Of a DNA stretch of 64,000 nt, positions 9,189-22,221 are shown piece by piece. A program made the position numbers and the translations under genes. This stretch comes from Luidia sarsii (taxonomy: Eukaryota; Echinodermata; Asteroidea; Paxillosida; Luidiidae), in assembly GCA_949987565.1 (NCBI GenBank), contig OX465109.1, positions 12,044,509 to 12,108,508 of the forward strand, given 5' to 3'. The notes below the pieces were generated by a model. The model made no database searches. It saw only the letters and a list, made by a program, of their open reading frames with translations, and had not been told where the DNA came from. The stretch's first letter is position 1. The number at the start of each line of letters is the position of its first letter.

Positions 9189-12100
9189 AAACTTGGCTTG
9201 CAAAGAGTCCTTAAAATAGGCTATCGACTAGTATTAAATTGATTAATTTCGGACAAGAACACGTGAAATCACCATCAAGCAAACGGAACTCACCCTTATC
9301 AGTGACGCAGCTTGTATCTCTGGAATGTACAGCCTAACAGTCGGTGCAGTGTTCCTGGAAAGAAAAAGAAACTTTACAGGTGAATATCTCCATTGATATT
9401 AATTTCACAAAGCTGAAACTTGGCCTGCAATGAGTCCTTGAAATAGGCTATCGACTAGTATTAAATTGATTAATTTCGGACAAGAACACGTGAAATCATC
9501 ATCAAGCAAATGGAACTCACCCTTATCAGTGAGGCAGCTTGTATCTCTGGAATGTACAGCATAACAGTTGGCTCAGTGTTTCTGGAAAGAAAAATCACTT
9601 TGCAGGATAATATCTCCTTCAAAATTACATTCACAAAGCTAAAACTTGGCCTACAATGTGTCCTTAAGATAGGTTATTGACTAGTGTTAAAATATTTGAA
9701 ATCGGACACAATCGGACTACAATGTGTTCTTGGGATAGGCTATCGACTAGTGTTAAAATATTCGAAATCGGACAAGAACCAATGAAACCATCATCAAGCA
9801 AAGGGAACTCACCCTTAGCAGAGAGGGAGCTTGTATGTCTGGAATGAAGCGCATAACAGTCGGTGCAGTGTTCCTGGAAAGAAAAAGAAACTTTACAGGT
9901 GAATATCTCCTTCGATATTAATTTCACAAAGCTAAAACTTGGCTTGCAAAGAGTCATTGAAATAGGCTATCGACTAGTATTAAATTGATTAATTTCGGAC
10001 AAGAACACGTGAAATCATCATCAAGCAAATGGAACTCACCCTTATGAGTGAGGCAGCTTGTATCTCTGGAACATACAGCATAACAGTCGGCACAGTGTTC
10101 CTGGAAAGAAACAATACTTTGCAGGTTAATATCTCCCACGATATTACTTACACAAAGCTGAAACTTGGCCTGCAATGAGTCCTTGGAATAGGCTATCGAC
10201 TAGTGTTAAAATATTTGAAATCGGACAGGAACCAATGAAAGCATCATCAAGCAAAGGGAACTCACCCTTATCAGTGAGGCAGCTTGTATCTCTGGAATGT
10301 ACAGCATAACAGTTGGCTCAGTGTTTCTGGAAAGAAAAATCACTTTGCAGGATAATATCTCCTTCAAAATTACATTCACAAAGCTAAAACTTGGCCTACA
10401 ATGTGTCCTTGGGATAGGTTATCGACTAGTGTTAAAATATTTGAAATCGGACAAGAACCAATGAAAGCATCATCAAGCAAAGGGAACTCACCCTTAGCAG
10501 AGAGGCAGCTTGTATCTCTGGAATGTACAGCATAACAGTCGGCTCAGTGTTTCTGGAAAGAAAAATTACTTTGCAGGATAATATCTCCTTCAAAATTACA
10601 TTCACAAAGCTAAAACTTGGCCTACAATGTGTTCTTGGGATAGGTTATTGACTAGTGTTAAAATATTTGAAATCGGACAAGAACCAATGAAAGCATCATC
10701 AAGCAAAGGGAACTCACCCTTATCAGTGAGGCAGCTTGTATCTCTGGAATGTACAGCATAACAGTTGGCTCAGTGTTTCTGGAAAGAAAAATCACTTTGC
10801 AGGATAATATCTCCTTCAAAATTACATTCACAAAGCTAAAACTTGGCCTACAATGTGTCCTTGGGATAGGTTATCGACTAGTGTTAAAATATTTGAAATC
10901 GGACAAGAACCAATGAAAGCATCATCAAGCAAAGGGAACTCACCCTTAGCAGAGAGGCAGCTTGTATCTCTGGAATGTACAGCATAACAGTCGGCTCAGT
11001 GTTTCTGGAAAGAAAAATTACTTTGCAGGATAATATCTCCTTCAAAATTACATTCACAAAGCTAAAACTTGGCCTACAATGTGTTCTTGGGATAGGTTAT
11101 TGACTAGTGTTAAAATATTTGAAATCGGACAAGAACCAATGAAAGCATCATCAAGCAAAGGGAACTCACCCTTAGCAGAGAGGCAGCTTGTATCTCTGGA
11201 ATATACAGCATAACAGTCGGCTCAGTGTTTCTGGAAAGAAAAATTACTTTGCAGGATAATATCTCCTTCAAAATTGCATTCACAAAGCTAAAACTTGGCC
11301 TACAATGTGTTCTTGGGATAGGCTATCGACTAGTGTTAAAATATTCGAAATCGGACAAGAACCAATGAAACCATCATCAAGCAAAGGGAACTCACCCTTA
11401 GCAGAGAGGGAGCTTGTATGTCTGGAATGAAGCGCATAACAGTCGGTGCAGTGTTCCTGGAAAGAAAAAGAAACTTTACAGGTGAATATCTCCTTCGATA
11501 TTAATTTCACAAAGCTAAAACTTGGCCTGCAAAGAGTCATTGAAATAGGCTATCGACTAGTATTAAATTGATTAATTTCGGACAAGAACACGTGAAATCA
11601 TCATCAAGCAAATGGAACTCACCCTTATGAGTGAGGCAGCTTGTATCTCTGGAACGTACAGCATAACAGTCGGCACAGTGTTCCTGGAAAGAAACAATAC
11701 TTTGCAGGTTAATATCTCCCACGATATTACTTACACAAAGCTGAAACTTGGCCTGCAATGAGTCCTTGGAATAGGCTATCGACTAGTGTTAAAATATTTG
11801 AAATCGGACAAGAACCAATGAAAGCATCATCAAGCAAAGGGAACTCACCCTTATCAGTGAGGCAGCTTGTATCTCTGGAATGTACAGCATAACAGTTGGC
11901 TCAGTGTTTCTGGAAAGAAAAATCACTTTGCAGGATAATATCTCCTTCAAAATTACATTCACAAAGCTAAAACTTGGCCTACAATGTGTCCTTGGGATAG
12001 GTTATCGACTAGTGTTAAAATATTTGAAATCGGACAAGAACCAATGAAAGCATCATCAAGCAAAGGGAACTCACCCTTAGCAGAGAGGCAGCTTGTATCT

Positions 12101-12195
12101 CTGGAATGTACAGCATAACAGTCGGCTCAGTGTTTCTGGAAAGAAAAATTACTTTGCAGGATAATATCTCCTTCAAAATTACATTCACAAAGCTA
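9189..12195 (+). repeat. Hybrid block 3, duplicate of block 2
   Basis: Starts: 9189 B1', 9416 B3, 9642 A*, 9935 B2, 10161 H1, 10387 H2, 10613 H1, 10839 H2, 11065 H3, 11291 A', 11518 B2, 11744 H1, 11970 H2. Each is 3687 bp after its partner. The shared private base in GGACAGGAACC (6538 region and 10225 region) confirms the copy. Confidence 0.9.
9642..9934 (+). repeat. A* monomer, third copy
   Basis: This is the 3687-bp duplicate of the A* at 5955. The internal repeats are 9651-9707 and 9717-9773, with the spacer at 9708-9716. It also begins the left copy of the 4365-bp tandem duplication. Confidence 0.93.
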
Positions 12196-14006
12196 AAACT
12201 TGGCCTACAATGTGTTCTTGGGATAGGCTATCGACTAGTGTTAAAATATTTGAAATCGGACAAGAACCAATGAAAGCATCATCAAGCAAAGGGAACTCAC
12301 CCTTAGCAGAGAGGGAGCTTGTATCTCTGGAATGAAGCGCATAACAGTCGGTGATGTGTTCCTGGAAAGAAAAAGAAACTTTGCGGGTGAATATCTCCTT
12401 CGATATTATTTTCACAAAGCTAAAACTTGGAATGCAAAGAGTCCTTGAAATAGGCTATCGACTAGTATTAAATTGATTAATTTCGGACAAGAAAACGTGA
12501 AATCATCATCAAGCAAATGGAACTCACCCTTATCAGTGAGGCAGCTTGTATCTCTGGAATGTACAGCATAACAGTCGGCGCAGTGTTCCTGGAAAGAAAC
12601 AATACTTTGCAGGTTAATATCTCCCACGATATTACTTACACAAAGCTGAAACTTGGCCTGCAATGAGTCCTTGGAATAGGCTATCGACTAGTGTTAAAAT
12701 ATTTGAAATCGGACAAGAACCAATGAAAGCATCATCAAGCAAAGGGAACTCACCCTTAGCAGAGAGGGAGCTTGTATCTCTGGAATGAAGTGCATAACAG
12801 TCGGTGCAGTGTTCCTGGAAAGAAAAAGAAACTTTACAGGTGAATATCTCCTTCGATATTAATTTCACAAAACTAAAACTTGGCTTGCAAAGAGTCCTTG
12901 AAATAGGCTATCGACTAGTATTAAATTGATTAATTTCGGACAAGAACACGTGAAATCATCATCAAGCAAATGGACTTCACCCTTATCAGTGAGGCAGCTT
13001 GTATCTCTGGAATGTACAGCATTACAGTCGGCTCAGTGTTTCTGGAAAGAAAAATTAATTTGCAGGATAATATCTCCTTCAAAATTACTTTCACAAAGCT
13101 AAAACTTGGCCTGCAATGTGTCCTTGGGATAGGCTATCGACTACTGTTAAAATATTTGAAATCAGACAAGAACCAATGAAAGCATCATCAAGCAAAGGGA
13201 ACTCACCCTTAGCAAAGAGGGAGCTTGTATCTCTGGAATGAAGCGCCTAACAGTCGGTGCAGTGTTCCTGGAAAGAAAAAGAAACTTTGCGGGTGAATAT
13301 CTCCTTCGATATTAATTTCACAAAGCTAAAACTTGGAATGCAAAGAGTCCTTGAAATAGGCTATCGACTAGTATTAAATTGATTAATTTCGGACAAGAAC
13401 ACGTGAAATCATCATCAAGCAAATGGAACTCACCCTTATCAGTGAGGCAGCTTGTATCTCTGGAATGTACAGCATAACAGTCGGCGCAGTGTTCCTGGAA
13501 AGAAACAATACTTTGCAGGTTAATATCTCCCACGATATTACTTACACAAAGCTGAAACTTGGCCTGCAATGAGTCCTTGGAATAGGCTATCGACTAGTGT
13601 TAAAATATTTGAAATCGGACAAGAACCAATGAAAGCATCATCAAGCAAAGGGAACTCACCCTTAGCAGAGAGAGAGCTTGTATCTCTGGAATGAAGTGCA
13701 TAACAGTCGGTGCAGTGTTCCTGGAAAGAAAAAGAAACTTTACAGGTGAATATCTCCTTCGATATTAATTTCACAAAGCTAAAACTTGGCTTGCAAAGAG
13801 TCCTTGAAATAGGCTATCGACTAGTATTAAATTGATTAATTTCGGACAAGAACACGTGAAATCATCATCAAGAAATTGGAACTCACCCTTATCAGTGAGG
13901 CAGCTTGTATCTCTGGAATGTACAGCATAACAGTCGGCTCAGTGTTTCTGGAAAGAAAATTACTTTGCAGGATAATATCTCCTTCAAAATTACATTCACA
14001 AAGCTG
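12196..14006 (+). repeat. A-B dimer block (8 monomers)
   Basis: Starts: 12196 A(GATGTG), 12423 B2 (GAAAACGTG), 12649 A, 12876 B3, 13102 A(CTACTG), 13329 B2, 13555 A (GAGAGAGAGC), 13782 B3-225. This eight-monomer string recurs at 16561, 26362, 32766, 35483 and 58187, and in altered form at 47320, 50036 and 55471. Confidence 0.92.
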
Positions 14007-14299
14007 AAACTTGGCCTACAATGTGTCCTTAAGATAGGTTATTGACTAGTGTTAAAATATTTGAAATCGGACACAATCGGACTACAATGTGTTCTTGGGA
14101 TAGGCTATCGACTAGTGTTAAAATATTCGAAATCGGACAAGAACCAATGAAACCATCATCAAGCAAAGGGAACTCACCCTTAGCAGAGAGGGAGCTTGTA
14201 TGTCTGGAATGAAGCGCATAACAGTCGGTGCAGTGTTCCTGGAAAGAAAAAGAAACTTTACAGGTGAATATCTCCTTCGATATTAATTTCACAAAGCTA
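14007..14299 (+). repeat. A* monomer at the 4365-bp duplication junction
   Basis: The preceding monomer is the 225-bp B3, which ends GCTGAAAC as before the unit-start A monomer, but the sequence becomes A* from CCTTAAG (14026 on). Elsewhere A* follows the TTGGCTCAG form of B3. This is the joint between the two 4365-bp copies, and the crossover lies in about 14005-14028. The spacer ACAATCGGA is at 14073-14081. Confidence 0.9.
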
Positions 14300-15655
14300 A
14301 AACTTGGCTTGCAAAGAGTCATTGAAATAGGCTATCGACTAGTATTAAATTGATTAATTTCGGACAAGAACACGTGAAATCATCATCAAGCAAATGGAAC
14401 TCACCCTTATGAGTGAGGCAGCTTGTATCTCTGGAACATACAGCATAACAGTCGGCACAGTGTTCCTGGAAAGAAACAATACTTTGCAGGTTAATATCTC
14501 CCACGATATTACTTACACAAAGCTGAAACTTGGCCTGCAATGAGTCCTTGGAATAGGCTATCGACTAGTGTTAAAATATTTGAAATCGGACAAGAACCAA
14601 TGAAAGCATCATCAAGCAAAGGGAACTCACCCTTATCAGTGAGGCAGCTTGTATCTCTGGAATGTACAGCATAACAGTTGGCTCAGTGTTTCTGGAAAGA
14701 AAAATCACTTTGCAGGATAATATCTCCTTCAAAATTACATTCACAAAGCTAAAACTTGGCCTACAATGTGTCCTTGGGATAGGTTATCGACTAGTGTTAA
14801 AATATTTGAAATCGGACAAGAACCAATGAAAGCATCATCAAGCAAAGGGAACTCACCCTTAGCAGAGAGGCAGCTTGTATCTCTGGAATGTACAGCATAA
14901 CAGTCGGCTCAGTGTTTCTGGAAAGAAAAATTACTTTGCAGGATAATATCTCCTTCAAAATTACATTCACAAAGCTAAAACTTGGCCTACAATGTGTTCT
15001 TGGGATAGGTTATTGACTAGTGTTAAAATATTTGAAATCGGACAAGAACCAATGAAAGCATCATCAAGCAAAGGGAACTCACCCTTATCAGTGAGGCAGC
15101 TTGTATCTCTGGAATGTACAGCATAACAGTTGGCTCAGTGTTTCTGGAAAGAAAAATCACTTTGCAGGATAATATCTCCTTCAAAATTACATTCACAAAG
15201 CTAAAACTTGGCCTACAATGTGTCCTTGGGATAGGTTATCGACTAGTGTTAAAATATTTGAAATCGGACAAGAACCAATGAAAGCATCATCAAGCAAAGG
15301 GAACTCACCCTTAGCAGAGAGGCAGCTTGTATCTCTGGAATGTACAGCATAACAGTCGGCTCAGTGTTTCTGGAAAGAAAAATTACTTTGCAGGATAATA
15401 TCTCCTTCAAAATTACATTCACAAAGCTAAAACTTGGCCTACAATGTGTTCTTGGGATAGGTTATTGACTAGTGTTAAAATATTTGAAATCGGACAAGAA
15501 CCAATGAAAGCATCATCAAGCAAAGGGAACTCACCCTTAGCAGAGAGGCAGCTTGTATCTCTGGAATATACAGCATAACAGTCGGCTCAGTGTTTCTGGA
15601 AAGAAAAATTACTTTGCAGGATAATATCTCCTTCAAAATTGCATTCACAAAGCTA

Positions 15656-15882
15656 AAACTTGGCCTACAATGTGTTCTTGGGATAGGTTATTGACTAGTG
15701 TTAAAATATTTGAAATCGGACAAGAACCAATGAAAGCATCATCAAGCAAAGGGAACTCACCCTTAGCAGAGAGGGAGCTTGTATGTCTGGAATGAAGCGC
15801 ATAACAGTCGGTGCAGTGTTCCTGGAAAGAAAAAGAAACTTTACAGGTGAATATCTCCTTCGATATTAATTTCACAAAGCTA
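15656..15882 (+). repeat. A' monomer with a converted head
   Basis: Its partner at 11291 has GGCTATCGAC, ATATTCG and GAAACCATC; this copy has GGTTATTGAC, ATATTTG and GAAAGCATC like the H3 just before it. TATGTCTGG (15782 on) is still present. Flanking monomers match their partners on both sides, so this is a local conversion tract and not a duplication joint. Confidence 0.85.
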
Positions 15883-16560
15883 AAACTTGGCCTGCAAAGA
15901 GTCATTGAAATAGGCTATCGACTAGTATTAAATTGATTAATTTCGGACAAGAACACGTGAAATCATCATCAAGCAAATGGAACTCACCCTTATGAGTGAG
16001 GCAGCTTGTATCTCTGGAACGTACAGCATAACAGTCGGCACAGTGTTCCTGGAAAGAAACAATACTTTGCAGGTTAATATCTCCCACGATATTACTTACA
16101 CAAAGCTGAAACTTGGCCTGCAATGAGTCCTTGGAATAGGCTATCGACTAGTGTTAAAATATTTGAAATCGGACAAGAACCAATGAAAGCATCATCAAGC
16201 AAAGGGAACTCACCCTTATCAGTGAGGCAGCTTGTATCTCTGGAATGTACAGCATAACAGTTGGCTCAGTGTTTCTGGAAAGAAAAATCACTTTGCAGGA
16301 TAATATCTCCTTCAAAATTACATTCACAAAGCTAAAACTTGGCCTACAATGTGTCCTTGGGATAGGTTATCGACTAGTGTTAAAATATTTGAAATCGGAC
16401 AAGAACCAATGAAAGCATCATCAAGCAAAGGGAACTCACCCTTAGCAGAGAGGCAGCTTGTATCTCTGGAATGTACAGCATAACAGTCGGCTCAGTGTTT
16501 CTGGAAAGAAAAATTACTTTGCAGGATAATATCTCCTTCAAAATTACATTCACAAAGCTA

Positions 16561-19500
16561 AAACTTGGCCTACAATGTGTTCTTGGGATAGGCTATCGAC
16601 TAGTGTTAAAATATTTGAAATCGGACAAGAACCAATGAAAGCATCATCAAGCAAAGGGAACTCACCCTTAGCAGAGAGGGAGCTTGTATCTCTGGAATGA
16701 AGCGCATAACAGTCGGTGATGTGTTCCTGGAAAGAAAAAGAAACTTTGCGGGTGAATATCTCCTTCGATATTATTTTCACAAAGCTAAAACTTGGAATGC
16801 AAAGAGTCCTTGAAATAGGCTATCGACTAGTATTAAATTGATTAATTTCGGACAAGAAAACGTGAAATCATCATCAAGCAAATGGAACTCACCCTTATCA
16901 GTGAGGCAGCTTGTATCTCTGGAATGTACAGCATAACAGTCGGCGCAGTGTTCCTGGAAAGAAACAATACTTTGCAGGTTAATATCTCCCACGATATTAC
17001 TTACACAAAGCTGAAACTTGGCCTGCAATGAGTCCTTGGAATAGGCTATCGACTAGTGTTAAAATATTTGAAATCGGACAAGAACCAATGAAAGCATCAT
17101 CAAGCAAAGGGAACTCACCCTTAGCAGAGAGGGAGCTTGTATCTCTGGAATGAAGTGCATAACAGTCGGTGCAGTGTTCCTGGAAAGAAAAAGAAACTTT
17201 ACAGGTGAATATCTCCTTCGATATTAATTTCACAAAACTAAAACTTGGCTTGCAAAGAGTCCTTGAAATAGGCTATCGACTAGTATTAAATTGATTAATT
17301 TCGGACAAGAACACGTGAAATCATCATCAAGCAAATGGACTTCACCCTTATCAGTGAGGCAGCTTGTATCTCTGGAATGTACAGCATTACAGTCGGCTCA
17401 GTGTTTCTGGAAAGAAAAATTAATTTGCAGGATAATATCTCCTTCAAAATTACTTTCACAAAGCTAAAACTTGGCCTGCAATGTGTCCTTGGGATAGGCT
17501 ATCGACTACTGTTAAAATATTTGAAATCAGACAAGAACCAATGAAAGCATCATCAAGCAAAGGGAACTCACCCTTAGCAAAGAGGGAGCTTGTATCTCTG
17601 GAATGAAGCGCCTAACAGTCGGTGCAGTGTTCCTGGAAAGAAAAAGAAACTTTGCGGGTGAATATCTCCTTCGATATTAATTTCACAAAGCTAAAACTTG
17701 GAATGCAAAGAGTCCTTGAAATAGGCTATCGACTAGTATTAAATTGATTAATTTCGGACAAGAACACGTGAAATCATCATCAAGCAAATGGAACTCACCC
17801 TTATCAGTGAGGCAGCTTGTATCTCTGGAATGTACAGCATAACAGTCGGCGCAGTGTTCCTGGAAAGAAACAATACTTTGCAGGTTAATATCTCCCACGA
17901 TATTACTTACACAAAGCTGAAACTTGGCCTGCAATGAGTCCTTGGAATAGGCTATCGACTAGTGTTAAAATATTTGAAATCGGACAAGAACCAATGAAAG
18001 CATCATCAAGCAAAGGGAACTCACCCTTAGCAGAGAGAGAGCTTGTATCTCTGGAATGAAGTGCATAACAGTCGGTGCAGTGTTCCTGGAAAGAAAAAGA
18101 AACTTTACAGGTGAATATCTCCTTCGATATTAATTTCACAAAGCTAAAACTTGGCTTGCAAAGAGTCCTTGAAATAGGCTATCGACTAGTATTAAATTGA
18201 TTAATTTCGGACAAGAACACGTGAAATCATCATCAAGAAATTGGAACTCACCCTTATCAGTGAGGCAGCTTGTATCTCTGGAATGTACAGCATAACAGTC
18301 GGCTCAGTGTTTCTGGAAAGAAAATTACTTTGCAGGATAATATCTCCTTCAAAATTACATTCACAAAGCTGAAACTTGGCCTACAATGTGTCCTTGGGAT
18401 AGGCTATCGATTAGTGTTAAAATATTTGAAATCGGACAAGAACCAATGAAAGCATCATCAAGCAAAGGGAACTCACCCTTAGCAGAGAGGGAGCTTGTAT
18501 CTCTGGAATGAAGCGCATAACAGTCGGTGCAGTGTTCCTGGAAAGAAAAAGAAACTTTGCGGGTGAATATCTCCTTCGATATTAATTTCACAAAGCTAAA
18601 ACTTGGCTTGCAAAGAGTCCTTGAAATAGGCTATCGACTAGTATTAAATTGATTAATTTCGGACAAGAACACGTGAAATCATCATCAAGCAAATAGAACT
18701 CACCCTTATCAGTGAGGCAGCTTGTATCTCTGGAATGTACAGCATAACAGTCGGCTCAGTGTTCCTGGAAAGAAAAAGAAACTTTACAGGTGAATATCTC
18801 CTTCGATATTAATTTCACAAAGCTGAAACTTGGCCTGCAATGGGTCCTTGGAATAGGCTATCGACTAGTGTTAAAATATTCGAAATCGGACAAGAACCAA
18901 TGAAAGCATCATCAAGCAAAGGGAACTCACCATTAGCAGAGAGGGAGCTTGTATCTCTGGAATGAAGCGCATAACAGTCGGTGCAGTGTTCCTGGAATGA
19001 AAAAGAAATTTTACAGGTGAATATCTCCTTCGATATTAATCTCACAAAGCTAAAACTTGGCTTGCAAAGAGTCCTTAAAATAGGCTATCGACTAGTATTA
19101 AATTGAATAATTTCGGACAAGAACACGTGAAATCACCATCAAGCAAATGGAACTCACCCTTATCAGTGAGGCAGCTTGTATCTCTGGAATGTACAGCATA
19201 ACAGTCGGCTCAGTGTTTCTGGAAAGAAAAATTACTTTGCAGGATAATATCTCCTTCAAAATTACATTCACAAAGCTAAAACTTGGCCTACAATGTGTTC
19301 TTGGGATAGGCTATCGACTAGTGTTAAAATATTCGAAATCGGACAAGAACCAATGAAATCACCATCAAGCAAATGGAACTCACCCTTATCAGTGAGGCAG
19401 CTTGTATCTCTGGAATGTACAGCATAACAGTCGACGCAGTGTTCCTGGAAAGAAACAATACTTTGCAGGTTAATATCTCCAACGATATTACTTACACAAA

Positions 19501-21769
19501 GCTGAAACTTGGCCTGCAATGAGTCCTTCGATTAGGCTATCGACTAGTGTTAAAATATTCGAAATCGGACAAGAACCAATGAAAGCATCATCAAGCAAAG
19601 GGAACTCACCCTTAGCAGAGAGGGAGCTTGTATCTCCGGAATAAAGCGCATAACAGTCGGTGCAGTGTTCCTGGAAAGAAAAAGAAACTTTGCGGGTGAA
19701 TATCTCCTTCGATATTAATTTCACAAAGCTAAAACTTGGCTTGCAAAGAGTCCTTGAAATAGGCTATCGACTAGTATTAAATTGATTAATTTTTGACAAG
19801 AACACGTGAAATCATCATCAAGCAAATGGACTTCACCCTTATCAGTGAGGCAGCTTGTATCTCTGGAATGTACAGCATAACAGTCGGCTCAGTGTTTCTG
19901 GAAAGAAAAATTAATTTGCAGGATAATATCTCCTTCAAAATTACTTTCACAAAGCTAAAACTTGGCCTGCAAAGTGTCCTTGGAATAGGCTATCGACTAC
20001 TGTTAAAATATTTGAAATCAGACAAGAACCAATGAAAGCATCATCAAGCAAAGGGAACTCACCCTTAGCAGAGAGGGAGCTTGTATCTCTGGAATGAAGC
20101 GCCTAACAGTCGGTGCAGTGTTCCTGGAAAGAAAAAGAAACTTTGCGGGTGAATATCTCCTTCGATATTAATTTCACAAAGCTAAAACTTGGCTTGCAAA
20201 GAGTCCTTGAAATAGGCTATCGACTAGTATTAAATTGATTAATTTCGGACAAGAACACGTGAAATCATCATCAAGCAAATGGAATTCACCCTTATCAGTG
20301 AGGCAGCTTGTATCTCTGGAACGTACAGCATAACAGTCGGCAGAGTGTTCCTGGAAAGAAACAATACTTTGCAGGTTAATATCTCCAACGATATTACTTA
20401 CACAAAGCTGAAACTTGGCCTGCAATGAGTCCTTCAATTAGGCTATCGACTAGTGTTAAAATATTCGAAATCGGACAAGAACCAATGAAAGCATCATCAA
20501 GCAAAGGGAACTCACCCTTAGCAGAGAGGGAGCTTGTATCTCTGGAATGAAGTGCATAACAGTCGGTGCAGTGTTCCTGGAATGAAAAAGAAATTTTACA
20601 GGTGAATATCTCCTTCGATATTAATCTCACAAAGCTAAAACTTGGCTTGCAAAGAGTCCTTAAAATAGGCTATCGACTAGTATTAAATTGATTAATTTCG
20701 GACAAGAACACGTGAAATCACCATCAAGCAAATGGAACTCACCCTTATCAGTGAGGCAGCTTGTATCTCTGGAATGTACAGCATAACAGTCGGCTCAGTG
20801 TTTCTGGAAAGAAAAATTACTTTGCAGGATAATATCTCCTTCAAAATTACATTCACAAAGCTAAAACTTGGCCTACAATGTGTTCTTGGGATAGGCTATC
20901 GACTAGTGTTAAAATATTTAAAATCGGACAAGAACCAATGAAAGCATCATCAAGCAAAGGGAACTCACCCTTAGCAGAGAGGGAGCTTGTATCTCTGGAA
21001 TGAAGCGCATAACAGTCGGTGCAGTGTTCCTGGAAAGAAAAAGAAACTTTGCGGGTGAATATCTCCTTCGATATTATTTTCACAAAGCTAAAACTTGGAA
21101 TGCAAAGAGTCCTTGAAATAGGCTATCGACTAGTATTAAATTGATTAATTTCGGACAAGAACACGTGAAATCATCATCAAGCAAATGGAACTCACCCTTA
21201 TCAGTGAGGCAGCTTGTATCTCTGGAATGTACAGCATAACAGTCGACGCAGTGTTCCTGGAAAGAAACAATACTTTGCAGGTTAATATCTCCAACGATAT
21301 TACTTACACAAAGCTGAAACTTGGCCTGCAATGAGTCCTTCGATTAGGCTATCGACTAGTGTTAAAATATTCGAAATCGGACAAGAACCAATGAAAGCAT
21401 CATCAAGCAAAGGGAACTCACCCTTAGCAGAGAGGGAGCTTGTATCTCCGGAATAAAGCGCAGAACAGTCGGTGCAGTGTTCCTGGAAAGAAAAAGAAAT
21501 TTTGCGGGTGAATATCTCCTTCGATATTAATTTCACAAAGCTAAAACTTGGCTTGCAAAGAGTCCTTGAAATAGGCTATCGACTAGTATTAAATTGATTA
21601 ATTTTGGACAAGAACACGTGAAATCATCATCAAGCAAATGGAACTCACCCTTATCAGTGAGGCAGCTTGTATCTCTGGAATGTACAGCATAACAGTCGGC
21701 ACAGTGTTCCTGGAAAGAAACAATACTTTGCAGGTTAATATCTCCCACGATATTACTTACACAAAGCTG
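16561..21769 (+). repeat. A-B dimer block (23 monomers)
   Basis: Starts: 16561 A, 16788 B2, 17014 A, 17241 B3, 17467 A, 17694 B2, 17920 A, 18147 B3-225, 18372 A, 18599 B1, 18826 A, 19053 B3, 19279 mosaic, 19505 A, 19732 B3, 19958 A, 20185 B2, 20411 A, 20638 B3, 20864 A, 21091 B2, 21317 A, 21544 B2. The last B2 has a B3-like head (AATTTTGGAC) and the GGCACAG middle of the hybrid-block B2. Confidence 0.9.
19279..19504 (+). repeat. Mosaic monomer: A head, B3-like patch, B2 tail
   Basis: The first part is A with ATATTCG and AAGAACCAATG. Then AAATCACCATC with AAATGG matches the B3 at 19053, and GACGCAG with CCAACGATATT matches the B2 type at 3237. Other copies have two monomers here (A then B2, for example 3010 and 3237), so 227 bp are missing. 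The B3-like patch means one simple crossover between A and B2 does not explain it. Confidence 0.85.
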
Positions 21770-22221
21770 AAACTTGGCCTGCAATGAGTCCTTGGAATAG
21801 GCTATCGACTAGTGTTAAAATATTTGAAATCGGACAAGAACCAATGAAAGCATCATCAAGCAAAGGGAACTCACCCTTATCAGTGAGGCAGCTTGTATCT
21901 CTGGAATGTACAGCATAACAGTTGGCTCAGTGTTTCTGGAAAGAAAAATCACTTTGCAGGATAATATCTCCTTCAAAATTACATTCACAAAGCTAAAACT
22001 TGGCCTACAATGTGTCCTTGGGATAGGTTATCGACTAGTGTTAAAATATTTGAAATCGGACAAGAACCAATGAAAGCATCATCAAGCAAAGGGAACTCAC
22101 CCTTAGCAGAGAGGCAGCTTGTATCTCTGGAATGTACAGCATAACAGTCGGCTCAGTGTTTCTGGAAAGAAAAATTACTTTGCAGGATAATATCTCCTTC
22201 AAAATTACATTCACAAAGCTA
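21770..22221 (+). repeat. Isolated H1-H2 pair
   Basis: Starts: 21770 H1, 21996 H2. The pair sits between the B2 at 21544 and a recombinant A at 22222. Its counterparts are 40919 and 55019. Confidence 0.9.

Larger units (their letters stand above)
4961..12334 (+). repeat. Tandem duplication, 3687 bp x 2
   Basis: Copy 1 is about 4961-8647 and copy 2 about 8648-12334, sixteen monomers each including one A*. The joint is the A monomer at 8509: its head matches 12196, its part from GCGCCTAAGAG matches 4822. Differences are few, for example GGAATGAAAAATT (8453) against GGAAAGAAAAATT in copy 2, and CGACTAATG in copy 2 against CGACTAGTG. Confidence 0.92.
14007..16560 (+). repeat. Hybrid block 4, duplicate of block 3
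   Basis: Starts: 14007 A*, 14300 B2, 14526 H1, 14752 H2, 14978 H1, 15204 H2, 15430 H3, 15656 A' (changed head), 15883 B2, 16109 H1, 16335 H2. Each is 4365 bp after its partner in block 3. The preceding B1' and B3 are missing because the duplication joint falls at 14007. Confidence 0.9.
2103..18371 (+). repeat. Super-repeat copy II (16,269 bp, expanded)
   Basis: It starts with A(CGATTAGTG) and ends with the 225-bp B3. Its length equals the 9801-bp reference minus 1811 bp (the monomers matching 20411-22221) and minus 679 bp (three monomers of the hybrid block), plus tandem duplications of 906, 3687 and 4365 bp. The sum is exact. Whether the two subtractions are losses here or gains in the reference is not settled by this sequence. 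Confidence 0.8.
9642..18371 (+). repeat. Tandem duplication, 4365 bp x 2
   Basis: Copy 1 is 9642-14006 and copy 2 is 14007-18371, nineteen monomers each including one A*. All monomer starts pair at exactly 4365. The main difference is the head of the A' at 15656. The duplication includes part of the second 3687-bp copy. Confidence 0.92.
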
